From NCBI RefSeq assembly GCF_900169505.1, contig NZ_LT827021.1, positions 868,001-932,000 of the forward strand: a stretch of DNA of 64,000 bases, written 5' to 3'. Shown here piece after piece: positions 8,086 to 15,881 of this stretch. The translations under genes were made by a program, and so were the position numbers. The notes below the pieces were generated by a model. It searched no databases and was not told the DNA's origin. It saw nothing but the letters and a program-made list of their open reading frames with translations. The stretch comes from Arabiibacter massiliensis. Lineage in GTDB: Bacteria > Actinomycetota > Coriobacteriia > Coriobacteriales > Eggerthellaceae. Each line of letters opens with the position of its first letter. Within the stretch, counting starts at the first letter, position 1.

Positions 8086-9573
8086 ATGGAAACCGAGAAG
8101 AACGTTACCGAGGAAACGAACGCCGCCGAGGCGCAGCCGGAAAAGGCTCCCTTTCGCGGGTGGTGCATCGTCGCCAACGGGCTTGTCGATGACGGCAGGG
8201 AGCGCGTCATCGTGGACTGGGGCTATTCGGATAAGGAATTCGCCGAGAGCGGCATGAAAGGCTGGAAATCGGCCAAGAACCTCCCGGCTCACGTGGCCGT
8301 GAAGGTCATGCCTGCGCCGAAGAAGTGCGTCGTCGCGAAGTGCGAGGAGACCGGCGAGGGAACCGTCGTGCTGGCCGACGAAGCCACGCGGGAAACCCTC
8401 GACTGGGATGCCGCACGCGCCGTTGTGAAGTACCCGGACAGCGGCTACTGCATGCTCTACCCGTCGCTTTGGACACTCGGCAGGAAAATCGCCGTGGCCG
8501 CATGCGCCCTCGTGCTGGTCGCCGCCGTGGGCGTCGGCATCGCGGTCGCCGCGAACCGGCCCGCTCCCATCGAGGCGGGCGCTCCCGCCGCATCGCAGCC
8601 GCAGGTGCAGCAGACGGGCGCGGAGAAGGCCGAGGAGAGCGCCGTCACGGTCACGGTGTTGGCCGAAGGCGCGGACGCGGGTGCCACCAAGGTCAAGGTC
8701 GTCGCCACCGGCTCTGACGGCAAGGCCGTCGTGCCCGAGACCGAGGTCGAGGCCAACAAGGCGTCCGAGATCGGCAGGCTCTCCAAGGGAGGCTACGAGC
8801 TGCATGTGACCGCCGCGCCGGTGTGCGCCGACGGCTCCAGCTACAAGCTGCCCGAGAAGCCCGTCGCCTTCAAGGTGGACGGCAAGGGCGCGGACGTGAA
8901 GCTGGATGTCAAGCTGGAGAAGATCGCCGCCGAGGACATGACCAAGGAGCAGTTGGAGACTGCGGCCAAGATACTCGCCGAGAACGGCAATGCCGAGGCG
9001 AGCGAAGCCGTGCAGTCGAAGTCCGAGGCCGCGCCGTCCGTCCCCGGCAGCGACAGCGCCGTCAAGCACGATCCCGTGCCGACGCCCGCCCCGGACAACG
9101 GGGGAAGTTCGGGCGGCTCTGGCTCGAACGATTCGGACAGCCCGAACTCCGGCGGCGGGTCGAACAGCGGCTCCACCACGCCGAGCAACCCGACGAACCC
9201 GCCTGCGCACGAGCATAGCTGGACGCCCGTGACCAAGACCGTGCATCATGACGCCGTGTACAACACGGTTCACCATGACGCGGTGTACAGCACGATCCAC
9301 CATGAAGCGGTATATAATAGTGTTTTTGTATGTAGTGGATGTGGCTCTCAATTCAGCGATGCTGGCAGTTTAGCGACACATAATAAACAAGGAATGAAAG
9401 ATGGAACTGTTTGTGGTACTTCTGGTTCATACGTTGATAAAATTGTGGCTCAAGAAGCATGGGACGAGCCTGTTCTTGTACAAGGAGCTTATGATGAACA
9501 GGTTGTAATCAGCGACGCTTGGGACGAAACTGTTACTACAGGATATAAATGTTCATGTGGAGCAACAAAATAG
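8086..9573 (+). CDS. Surface-anchored protein with foreign zinc-finger-like tail
   Basis: 495 residues. An N-terminal cytoplasmic domain (1-130) is followed by one transmembrane helix (about 133-156), an extracellular region (160-310), a Ser/Gly/Asn/Pro-rich stalk (about 325-375) and a C-terminal tail. The tail starts with HHDAVY/HHEAVY repeats, then has CSGCG...H and CGTSG, three WDE/YDE-type repeats (QEAWDEPV, QGAYDEQV, SDAWDETV) and ends YKCSCGATK. From about 9308 the DNA becomes AT-rich with AT-ending codons, unlike the GC-rich first 1.2 kb. This suggests that the tail was acquired by recombination. Function may be adhesion or phage-receptor variation. That is inference. Confidence 0.7.
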   Translation: METEKNVTEETNAAEAQPEKAPFRGWCIVANGLVDDGRERVIVDWGYSDKEFAESGMKGWKSAKNLPAHVAVKVMPAPKKCVVAKCEETGEGTVVLADEATRETLDWDAARAVVKYPDSGYCMLYPSLWTLGRKIAVAACALVLVAAVGVGIAVAANRPAPIEAGAPAASQPQVQQTGAEKAEESAVTVTVLAEGADAGATKVKVVATGSDGKAVVPETEVEANKASEIGRLSKGGYELHVTAAPVCADGSSYKLPEKPVAFKVDGKGADVKLDVKLEKIAAEDMTKEQLETAAKILAENGNAEASEAVQSKSEAAPSVPGSDSAVKHDPVPTPAPDNGGSSGGSGSNDSDSPNSGGGSNSGSTTPSNPTNPPAHEHSWTPVTKTVHHDAVYNTVHHDAVYSTIHHEAVYNSVFVCSGCGSQFSDAGSLATHNKQGMKDGTVCGTSGSYVDKIVAQEAWDEPVLVQGAYDEQVVISDAWDETVTTGYKCSCGATK

Positions 9574-9580
9574 TTCTACG

Positions 9581-9621
9581 CTGGAAGATAGAGGGGGCGA
9601 ATTGCCCCCTCTATCTTCCAG
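9581..9621 (+). terminator. Strong hairpin after the surface-protein gene
   Basis: Perfect 18-bp stem (9581-9598 and 9604-9621, CTGGAAGATAGAGGGGGC) with loop GAATT, 7 nt after the stop codon. No T run follows, but the stem is strong enough to stop or protect the transcript. Confidence 0.65.
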
Positions 9622-9708
9622 TCAGCCAAGGCGAACCCCGGATGCACGCTTTCCTCGGCCCGGATCATGGCCTAGAATGGCGGCGGCAGATCGGATGGGA
9701 GGACGGAC

Positions 9709-10005
9709 ATGGGAGAAGCGAAGCGGGGCGAGGCAGGGCGCTACCTCCTCACGTCCTTCGACGCTGACGGACGCGAGACCGACAGGCGCGGCCTGTCAGC
9801 GCGCGACGACGCCGAAGCGATCCAACAGGCCGAGCGCGTCCGCTGGAAACACGAGGCCGCAGGAGAGAGCCGCCTGCTCGTGCTGGAGCGCGCAGACGGC
9901 GGGGAGCGCGCCGTCGTGGCCCGCCTCGGCTCGCGCCGCTTCGAAGGCGTCCGCGAGGGGTCGGGAGAAGGCTCGCGGGCTGAGAGCGGACGGGCCGATG
10001 GCTAA
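9709..10005 (+). CDS. Small protein, unknown function
   Basis: 98 residues beginning MGEAKRGEAGRYLLTSFD. A compact beta-alpha-beta-like half (GRYLLTSFDADG..., then SRLLVLERADGGERAVVARL) is followed by a Gly/Ser/Arg-rich tail. GGAGGACGGAC precedes the ATG. Its 3' end overlaps the next gene by 8 nt, so the two are translationally coupled. I recognise no family. Confidence 0.55.
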   Translation: MGEAKRGEAGRYLLTSFDADGRETDRRGLSARDDAEAIQQAERVRWKHEAAGESRLLVLERADGGERAVVARLGSRRFEGVREGSGEGSRAESGRADG

Positions 10006-10372
10006 GCTGGGCACCGATATCCCGCTGTGGGGCGACTGCTGCTGGGTGCTCGGCCACGACGTGCTGCGGGAGCTGGACGGCCAGGAGCCGGTGGGAGCCT
10101 CGACGCGCACGTGGAAGTGGCTTCCTTCGTTGAAGATGGAGAGGCCCAAGACCGTGGAGGCGAGGGTCTACCTCTGGGTCGTGGAGTTCGAGGACGTGAC
10201 CGACGCGGACGGCGCGAAGTGCGCCGACGGCCCCTACGCGATGACGGTGGAGGTCGGCGACTTCGGCGGCTCCAAGGTGGTGTGGGTCGGCGAACCTGAG
10301 CCGTGCGAAGGGCGGTTTTCGTGCTATGATGGCGATTGCGGAGTAGTCCCCGGGCAATTGGAGCCCGGATAG
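9998..10372 (+). CDS. Small protein, unknown function
   Basis: 124 residues beginning MAKLGTDIPLWGDCCWVLGH and Trp-rich, with several predicted strands (VYLWVVEFEDVTD, AMTVEVGDFGGSKVVWVG). There is no signal peptide or membrane segment. It overlaps the 3' end of the preceding gene. The last codons fall in a short GC hairpin (CCGGGC/GCCCGG). No recognised family. Confidence 0.5.
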   Translation: MAKLGTDIPLWGDCCWVLGHDVLRELDGQEPVGASTRTWKWLPSLKMERPKTVEARVYLWVVEFEDVTDADGAKCADGPYAMTVEVGDFGGSKVVWVGEPEPCEGRFSCYDGDCGVVPGQLEPG

Positions 10373-10442
10373 GCGCTCCGCACCTGCGTTCTCAACAGCG
10401 ATCCCTCCTGCGGGCAAAGGCGCGCCGGATCACCCGTGGCGT

Positions 10443-10561
10443 TTGCGCGCGCAGGGCGCGCATGGTACAATTGCAGCCAATCGGTGCCCCGCCTAGCCGG
10501 GCAGCATCGGTTACTAGTGGAGCCGGTTTACTCTAGCGGGGAGACCGGCTTTTCTGTTGTT
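10443..10561 (+). ncRNA. Antisense antitoxin RNA candidate (type I TA)
   Basis: A promoter-like pair, TTGCGC (10443-10448) and TACAAT (10466-10471) with a 17-bp spacer, would start an RNA near 10478. A hairpin AGCCGGT/ACCGGCT (10521-10550) followed by TTTCTGTTGTT would end it near 10561. The RNA has no long ORF and runs towards the 27-codon toxin gene on the opposite strand. This is the convergent layout known for holin-like type I toxins and their RNA antitoxins. The overlap would lie at the toxin mRNA 3' end. Confidence 0.6.
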
Positions 10562-10574
10562 CCAACGCCGTCCG

Positions 10575-10658
10575 TCACTCATCCTTCCTCGCCAGTCCGA
10601 CGATTCCGATGACCACAAGCAACAACTCGCACAGGGCTATGACTGTCTGTGTGTCCAT
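10575..10658 (-). CDS. Holin-like type I toxin candidate, 27 residues
   Basis: A 27-residue peptide: polar start (MDTQTV), one hydrophobic helix (IALCELLLVVIGIVGLA) and a charged end (RKDE). This pattern and length match putative holin-like toxins of type I systems, which insert in the cell membrane. AAAGGAG lies 6 nt before the ATG. A TAGAAT -10 candidate is at 10708-10713. A convergent small RNA lies against its 3' end. Lying within E1, it may stabilise the element. The family call rests on size and pattern. Confidence 0.6.
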   Translation of the reverse strand: MDTQTVIALCELLLVVIGIVGLARKDE

Positions 10659-10927
10659 GAGCACTCCTTTCGGATGCTGCCCAGGACATGACGGAGCACC
10701 GCAGGGTATTCTACCATCCAAAGCCCTGCGCGGTGGCCGGATCGCCGCATCCGGCCAGCCGAGATTGGAGCCGTCCCGCGAGGGCGCGAACCGCTTCCGA
10801 GGTTCGCGAGGCGGTGGCGCGGGTGAGGAAGCGCCCCACCCCTTCATTGCACGGGCTTCGGGCGCGGCGGGGCAGCCGCGCCCTGCGGGGCGACGCCCCG
10901 CACGACCTGGCCGCGTCCTACTCACGC

Positions 10928-12178
10928 TCAGCGCTCGCCCCTGCCGCCCCTGTTCCCGCGCTGCGGCTCCTCGCGCGAGACGTTAGGCGCTGACTGCCCG
11001 GGTGAGCCGACCGTCCCGGAAGGCCTGCCCCTGGACGCCCTCGGAACGTTCGATGCCAGCTTCAGGCGCAGTTCGTCGCCCTTGTAGACGTATGAGAGCG
11101 CCTTGCGCTTCACCTCCGCGTCCCGCGCCAGCGCCTCCGGCACCCTCGGCATCTTGATCCTGGGGAAGGCGTCGAAGCGGGTGCCCTCCAGGGAGCGCGC
11201 CAACTCGCGGTAGTCGCGGTAGCTCCCCTCCACGACCGAGAGGTAGTCGCGCTTGATCGCGGCGTACTCGTCTATTTGGCGTCGCTTCTCGCGCAGCTCG
11301 GCCTCCAGCGCCGCCATGCGCCGATCCCCCGCGTTGCGCGCGAAGGCGGCCTCCAGGGCATTGGACGCGAGCGCGCGGTCGAGCCTGGCGAGGCTGAACG
11401 CGTACTCGCGGTTATCGGCGTCGGTCGCGTAGACTCTGCCGCCTTTGACCTCTGTTTCCACGCCGTAGCCAGCCAGCAGGTCGCGGTACTCCTCCATGCT
11501 CGCCGCGTGCTGCTTGAGCAGGCGGCACAGCTCCCGGAGGTCGTGCTTGCAGCTCGCGTCCTCCGCGTCGACGCCCCGCCCCGCAGCGCGCTCCACGATG
11601 CGCCTCTCCGCGCCCTGCCGGTCGGGCTGGAGCGCGTGGATGGCCGAGTTGGGGACGCCCTCGGCCACCTGATGCAGTCCCCACTCCGCGTCCAGCTCGC
11701 GCACGGTCGCGGCGCGGTCTCGCTTGGCCTGGGCGCTGCGCCCCTCGTGGAGGCGCTTGCCGGTGCGCAGGTTCGTGCGGTTGACCGCGATGTGCACCGC
11801 GTAGCGGTCGGTGCCGTCGGCCTCGCAATGCTCGCGATGCAGCGCGAGGACGACCTGGTGCTCGTCGTAGCCCCTCCTCGCCATGAACTCGCGGGCGTAG
11901 GCCATGCACGCCTCGGGCGTCATGGGGCCTCCGTTCACGTCGGCCTCCTCGGGTAGGAAGGCCAGCACGAAGTGGAGCATGATCGTGTTCTCCGCTCCCT
12001 TGCGCGACGGCCTGTCGTGGCCCGCGAGACGGCGCGTCTCGGCCATCTCCTCGAAGGCGCGGCCCTCCTCGATGATGTTCACGGTCTCGCGCGCGAGCGC
12101 GTCCTTGTCCTCCAGGTAGGCGCGCAGGTTGCGGGCGTGGCGCGAGGTGCGCACGCCCGCCGTCTTGACGATGGTCAC
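10928..12178 (-). CDS. Relaxase/mobilization nuclease (MobA/VirD2-like)
   Basis: 416 residues. The N-terminal half looks like a MOBP-type relaxase: TSRHARNLRAYLEDKDAL, MLHFVLAF, then LALHREHCEADGTDRYAVHIAVNRTN with the histidines expected to bind the catalytic metal. The C-terminal half is helical with a basic, Arg/Pro-rich tail. It should nick oriT and pilot the strand in transfer. The start is GTG at 12178 behind AGGAGGAGAAG and overlaps the mobC stop as GTGA, so the two are coupled. No coupling protein or mating pore genes are seen in E1, so a helper is needed. Confidence 0.87.
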   Translation of the reverse strand: MTIVKTAGVRTSRHARNLRAYLEDKDALARETVNIIEEGRAFEEMAETRRLAGHDRPSRKGAENTIMLHFVLAFLPEEADVNGGPMTPEACMAYAREFMARRGYDEHQVVLALHREHCEADGTDRYAVHIAVNRTNLRTGKRLHEGRSAQAKRDRAATVRELDAEWGLHQVAEGVPNSAIHALQPDRQGAERRIVERAAGRGVDAEDASCKHDLRELCRLLKQHAASMEEYRDLLAGYGVETEVKGGRVYATDADNREYAFSLARLDRALASNALEAAFARNAGDRRMAALEAELREKRRQIDEYAAIKRDYLSVVEGSYRDYRELARSLEGTRFDAFPRIKMPRVPEALARDAEVKRKALSYVYKGDELRLKLASNVPRASRGRPSGTVGSPGQSAPNVSREEPQRGNRGGRGER

Positions 12179-12579
12179 CTTCTCCTCCTGTTCGGCCTCT
12201 CGGACGCGGCGAGCGCTTCCTGGAGCAGCGAAGTCGTCCGCGCGAGCCGCGCCAGGGCCTCGTTGGCGGCACCGGCGTCCAGCCCCTCGACGCCGTGCAT
12301 GTGCGCGAGGCGCAGCAGGGCGTTCAGGTTCGTGCCCTCGCGGCGCGCCTCCCACAGCGCCTCCCGCAGAAGCGCGGCGTCGGCGCGCGCGGCGTCCTCG
12401 TCGGCGTAGACTGCCCGGGCGCGGACGTAGCCCGACATCGAGCAGCCCGCCTCGGCGGCGTTGCGCGCAAGGCGCGACTTCTCGGCCTCGGTGAGCCGCA
12501 CCTGCACGACCGTGCGCGCCTCGGGCGTCCCTGTTTCCTCGGCTTGCGCGGCCGCAAGCCCGTCCCCTCTATAGTCCAT
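12175..12579 (-). CDS. mobC: Relaxosome accessory protein, MobC-like
   Basis: 134 residues. A ribbon-helix-helix-like start (VVQVRLTEAEKSRLARNAAEAGCSMSGYVRARA) is followed by a helical region with NLNALLRLAHMHG and a basic end (RPNRRRR). This is the bacterial mobilisation protein MobC pattern, which helps the relaxase to open oriT. The ATG at 12579 follows CGGAGGCACCT. It is the first gene after the oriT-like repeats and is coupled to the relaxase. Confidence 0.85.
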   Translation of the reverse strand: MDYRGDGLAAAQAEETGTPEARTVVQVRLTEAEKSRLARNAAEAGCSMSGYVRARAVYADEDAARADAALLREALWEARREGTNLNALLRLAHMHGVEGLDAGAANEALARLARTTSLLQEALAASERPNRRRR

Positions 12580-12651
12580 AGGTGCCTCCGTTCGTCGTAA
12601 GCCGGGGCAATCGGCGGGCGCTTGCGCGCCGGACGCCCCGGACGTTTCCAG

Positions 12652-12774
12652 CCTCCGACGCAGCCCGCAGCCGGGCAGCGTCGGAGGCCCCTCCCGGAAG
12701 CCACGCCGCGCATGCGGCGCGGTAGTCCGGGAGGGCGAGATCGCAGCGTCGTCATGACGCTGCGCAAATCTCGC
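12652..12774. other. oriT candidate: three stacked inverted repeats
   Basis: Three perfect inverted repeats follow each other upstream of mobC: CCTCCGACGC/GCGTCGGAGG (12652-12661, 12678-12687), CCTCCCGGA/TCCGGGAGG (12690-12698, 12726-12734), and GCGAGAT/ATCTCGC enclosing CGCAGCGTC/GACGCTGCG (12735-12774). Such stem-rich DNA beside mobC-relaxase genes is typical of an origin of transfer. I cannot identify the nick site. Confidence 0.65.
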
Positions 12775-12991
12775 AGGTGAGGCAGCGCGGTTCTCCGCGT
12801 TGCCGAGAGCGCAGCGGCTGGGGTCGGGTCGGGAGCAGCCTCCCGGCACGCACCCCGGCCGCGCAGCGGGGCGAGGAGCGAAGCGACGGCGACCTCTGGG
12901 AGCCGTCGAGCGCAGCCCCGAGCCGCGAGCGCAGCGAGCAAGCCAGACCACCTCACCAACGCTTGCCGAAACCCCTCTACTAGCTACCCAA

Positions 12992-13076
12992 GCAACACCG
13001 GTAACACCCACTATGGGAAACCAGACACCGATATGAGCGCTCTTTAGTTTTGCGTGCAAGGTGTTCCGGGTGTTGC
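12992..13076. other. E1 replication origin candidate
   Basis: GCAACACCGGTAACACC (12992-13008) and GGTGTTCCGGGTGTTGC (13060-13076) are near-perfect inverted copies, each with two short tandem units (AACACC). They flank about 50 bp that are more AT-rich than the surroundings. The site lies 2 bp after the stop codon of the VapE-type helicase gene. E3 has the same plan after its primase gene. It is probably the site where the helicase loads. The stretch 12780-12990 holds no gene that I can support. Confidence 0.6.
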
Positions 13077-13078
13077 TG

Positions 13079-14293
13079 CTATTTGATCTTCCGAAAGCAA
13101 CGCTGCTTGCCATAGCCGTCTAGCTTCTTAACACCGCATGGCTCCCATTCGGGAAAGCATGCACGAATGATCTCGGAAACCTGCATCTGCTCACAGCGCT
13201 TTTGCTGCTCGCAAGGCATCCCTAGTGCGTGTTCTACCACCTCAATGCAGCATGCCAACTCGCCGACCTGCTTATAGTCGAGGTATTCACCTATCAAGCC
13301 GATACGCGGATCCTCGATTACCGAATTCTCCTGCGCACTCCGCACCTCATTCATGACGCTCGACGGAAGCGTCAACTTAGGAGGCAGCTCAAGACCCTCA
13401 GCACGGGCATATGTAAAAGCTTCAGCCCAGGCCTGCTCAAACATCTTATTGGAGGTTTCTTCGCCAATGCCATACTCGGCCTCAGCAACGCCGCATTCGA
13501 CGGGTAAGAAACGGCGGTTGCCAGTTGCGTCAGTCAGAAAGCTAGCTGCATTGGTCGTACCTACGAGAATGCACCGTCGTGGTTTCGACTCCGCGCGATG
13601 GGCATAGGGGCTGCGGTAGTCATCGCTCTGGCGTGTGATAAATGCCTTCACGGTTTCAAGCTGAGAATTGCGCATTGCGGCTAACTCGCTGATCTCGACT
13701 ATCCACTTACCCTGAATAAGCTCGGCCGCTTCCTTTCGACCAATCCCCGTCACGCTATCAGTATAGAACGCGGGATTCAATGCGAGCAATCGGCAAAAAC
13801 TTGATTTTCCGATGCCCTGAGCGCCCTTCAAAACCACCATGTGGTCGAACTTCACACCTGGAAAGTAAACACGTGCGATACCCGCTTTAAACAACAAGCA
13901 CTCAACCTGTGAAGTGTATTCATTGTCAGCGGCCCCGAGGAACTGGTGGAACATACTGCCAACTCGTTGGCATCCATCCCATTCAGGCAGGGCTTCTATC
14001 ATCTGTCTCACCGGGTCAAAACTGTTAAAAGCAGCGGCCATGGAGAGGGCATGGCGGTAATTGCGCTCGACATTGCACCCGAACCTTTCCTGCGCATAGG
14101 CGAAGCAAAAGCTATCGTCCAGATCAGTCCATGGCCGTGCATTCATATTGGTATTCGTGTTTTCCCATGGAAGGTGGCCGCAAACATAAACACGCGCATC
14201 CATTACGTTGTACCCGAGTGCGAGACCAAGCGCATCGCTGCGCATGGCTTCCGCCAGCTCGGATACCAAAGGCTCGACACTACGATAAGCCAC
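13079..14293 (-). CDS. VapE-type P-loop replication helicase
   Basis: 404 residues with the virulence-associated protein E (VapE) domain: Walker A GAQGIGKS at 157-164, a Walker B-like segment WIVEISELAAM, an SF3-like sensor region (RRCILVGTTNAASFL) and TGNRRFLPVECG. Relatives act as replicative helicases in phage satellites and integrative elements. Here it should drive E1 replication after excision. The start is GTG behind GCGGGAGGTACCC. It overlaps the upstream HTH gene by 14 nt. No primase domain is fused, unlike the E3 counterpart. Confidence 0.85.
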   Translation of the reverse strand: MAYRSVEPLVSELAEAMRSDALGLALGYNVMDARVYVCGHLPWENTNTNMNARPWTDLDDSFCFAYAQERFGCNVERNYRHALSMAAAFNSFDPVRQMIEALPEWDGCQRVGSMFHQFLGAADNEYTSQVECLLFKAGIARVYFPGVKFDHMVVLKGAQGIGKSSFCRLLALNPAFYTDSVTGIGRKEAAELIQGKWIVEISELAAMRNSQLETVKAFITRQSDDYRSPYAHRAESKPRRCILVGTTNAASFLTDATGNRRFLPVECGVAEAEYGIGEETSNKMFEQAWAEAFTYARAEGLELPPKLTLPSSVMNEVRSAQENSVIEDPRIGLIGEYLDYKQVGELACCIEVVEHALGMPCEQQKRCEQMQVSEIIRACFPEWEPCGVKKLDGYGKQRCFRKIK

Positions 14294-14564
14294 GGGTACC
14301 TCCCGCTTTTACATAATCGAGTAAATCAGGTTTAGGTACGTACCAGCGCTTTCCAATGCGGATAGCGGGCAAATCACCCCGCGCGCAGATCGCGCGTATC
14401 GTCGCAGGACTCTGGCCGGTGATCTCGGCGATGTGATCGGGGGTCAGCAGGTCGGGGTACTCGTCGAACAGCTCCCTTTGCTGAACCGCGTTCGGCGGTG
14501 CCGGGCACAGGTACAGCACCTGCCCCGCCGTTTCGTCCATTAGCCCACCAATTCTATAGTCCAT
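14280..14564 (-). CDS. Excisionase-like HTH protein
   Basis: 94 residues with a helix-turn-helix of the MerR/excisionase (HTH_17) type near the C-terminus: LLTPDHIAEITGQSPATIRAICARGDLPAIRIGKRWYVP, ending LLDYVK. It may act as recombination directionality factor or as regulator of the helicase gene, which it overlaps. The ATG at 14564 follows AGAGGAGGCCATCGC; a TTG at 14585 is possible but would place the Shine-Dalgarno inside the gene. Confidence 0.8.
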   Translation of the reverse strand: MDYRIGGLMDETAGQVLYLCPAPPNAVQQRELFDEYPDLLTPDHIAEITGQSPATIRAICARGDLPAIRIGKRWYVPKPDLLDYVKAGGTRGLS

Positions 14565-14652
14565 GCGATGGCCTCCTCTACTCAATTAGTTGTAATTTAA
14601 CTCGCGATATATGCGTTCGCGCTGAACTCTCGCGCGAATCAATGATTGCACC

Positions 14653-14682
14653 TTGACACTACCTGTTAAAGGCGTATATTAT
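14653..14682 (+). promoter_or_regulatory. Promoter for the zinc-finger/integrase operon of E1
   Basis: TTGACA (14653-14658) and TATATT (14675-14680, spacer 16) or TATTAT (14677-14682, spacer 18) lie 41-48 nt upstream of the zinc-finger gene, in the divergent gap with the HTH gene. ACAGGAGGTG follows as ribosome site. The equivalent E2 gene has a very similar promoter at 36375-36403. Confidence 0.65.
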
Positions 14683-14722
14683 CGGGTATGTCAAATATTT
14701 TTCGTAACAGGAGGTGAAACCA

Positions 14723-15823
14723 ATGATGGAAGTCTTTGCTCCGCGCAAAACCCTAGTTTTCGACAATGAAAGCGATGCGATGCGTGAGAGCGATTACTTA
14801 GACACGGAGGCTTTCCTAAATGCAGACACGGCTGGGAAGATGCGCAAGTTCTATACATCTTGCGGAGAGCTGTTCGGGCGAAACGGAACTAGCATCGATA
14901 GCATTACCCCATCCCATCCCGAGCAGAGCTATATAGACGCCATGCTCGATGCAAGGGAGGTGCTGTCGTTTGCGCTCGTTTGCAAGAACGCTTCAAACCA
15001 AATCCGGCAGCATCCAGAGGAAATGGAAGCTTTCGGGTACGAGGCATTTCAGGAATCGCCCTACCGGGTCGCAACGCCCGATTTCATTACGCTATCCGAG
15101 GTGGAGCCGAGTGCCCGTATTCTCGAACTCAACCGTAGCAACATCGAGTTCATACGTGCGACGAACAATCCTGAACCCTTTTTAGCCGATCCGAGCGATA
15201 CGAGACTGCTGGAATACACGGATGACCTCACTGGCTACCTCGTTGCCATCGAGCTGCCGCGCAGCGCTTATGCACTCTATTTCTTCAAAGCAATCCAGGC
15301 GTATTGCGATTTCAGGGAGACCCTTGGCAATGCCTCCGACTGGAATGCCGCATTAGAAATCGTGGACGAAGATGGCGGCTGTCTTATGGGCGATGAAGAC
15401 GATTACGACTATTGCGCGATCACATGCTCTCTGGGTCTCTATGAAATCAGCGCGCGTGGTCTGGCCGATATGCTCGAAGCCGTAGCGGACAAGTTGTTCA
15501 ATGTTCATCTTTCCGGCATAAGAACGATCAGCGTGCACGGTTGCCAAGAAGCCCGCTGCATCGATTCGCTCCTCACGTCTCTTTGGTGGAGCGCTTTGGA
15601 TGCGTTGCGCGAAGGTCGTCTTGGCACCTGTTGGGCCTGCGGAAAGCCCTTTATTGCGCGTAATGAACGCGGCAAGCAAAGACGCTATTGCGATGATTCC
15701 TGCAAGCAATGGCGCAAGACGCATCCGGGAACGTATTCCCGTGCCGAATACCTGCAAATGACCAAGGACGAACAAAAGGAGGCCGTGAGAAAAGGGCGAA
15801 ACGCCGAAAGCAACAAGGATTGA
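14723..15823 (+). CDS. Protein with C-terminal CGNR-like zinc finger, upstream of integrase
   Basis: 366 residues. The large N-terminal region has no family I can name. The C-terminal part has a four-cysteine treble-clef-like motif, CWACGKPFIARNERG...YCDDSCKQW (about residues 300-330), like the CGNR zinc finger. The E2 gene at 36462-37445 has the same organisation and also sits directly before an integrase with a similar promoter, so the pair appears to be a conserved module. A DNA-binding role in excision or in control of int is plausible. The ATG at 14723 follows CAGGAGGTGAAACCA. Confidence 0.7.
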   Translation: MMEVFAPRKTLVFDNESDAMRESDYLDTEAFLNADTAGKMRKFYTSCGELFGRNGTSIDSITPSHPEQSYIDAMLDAREVLSFALVCKNASNQIRQHPEEMEAFGYEAFQESPYRVATPDFITLSEVEPSARILELNRSNIEFIRATNNPEPFLADPSDTRLLEYTDDLTGYLVAIELPRSAYALYFFKAIQAYCDFRETLGNASDWNAALEIVDEDGGCLMGDEDDYDYCAITCSLGLYEISARGLADMLEAVADKLFNVHLSGIRTISVHGCQEARCIDSLLTSLWWSALDALREGRLGTCWACGKPFIARNERGKQRRYCDDSCKQWRKTHPGTYSRAEYLQMTKDEQKEAVRKGRNAESNKD

Positions 15824-15830
15824 AACAGCG

Positions 15831-15861
15831 AAACAACAAGGTATGCAATGCTCTGACCTGC
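15831..15861. repeat. 31-bp repeat before the E1 integrase
   Basis: Exact reverse complement of 6819-6849 near the left end of E1. It covers a possible upstream start (ATG at 15843) of the integrase and lies 20 nt before the preferred start. Confidence 0.85.
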
Positions 15862-15881
15862 CAAGAAAGAAGGTGAAAACA

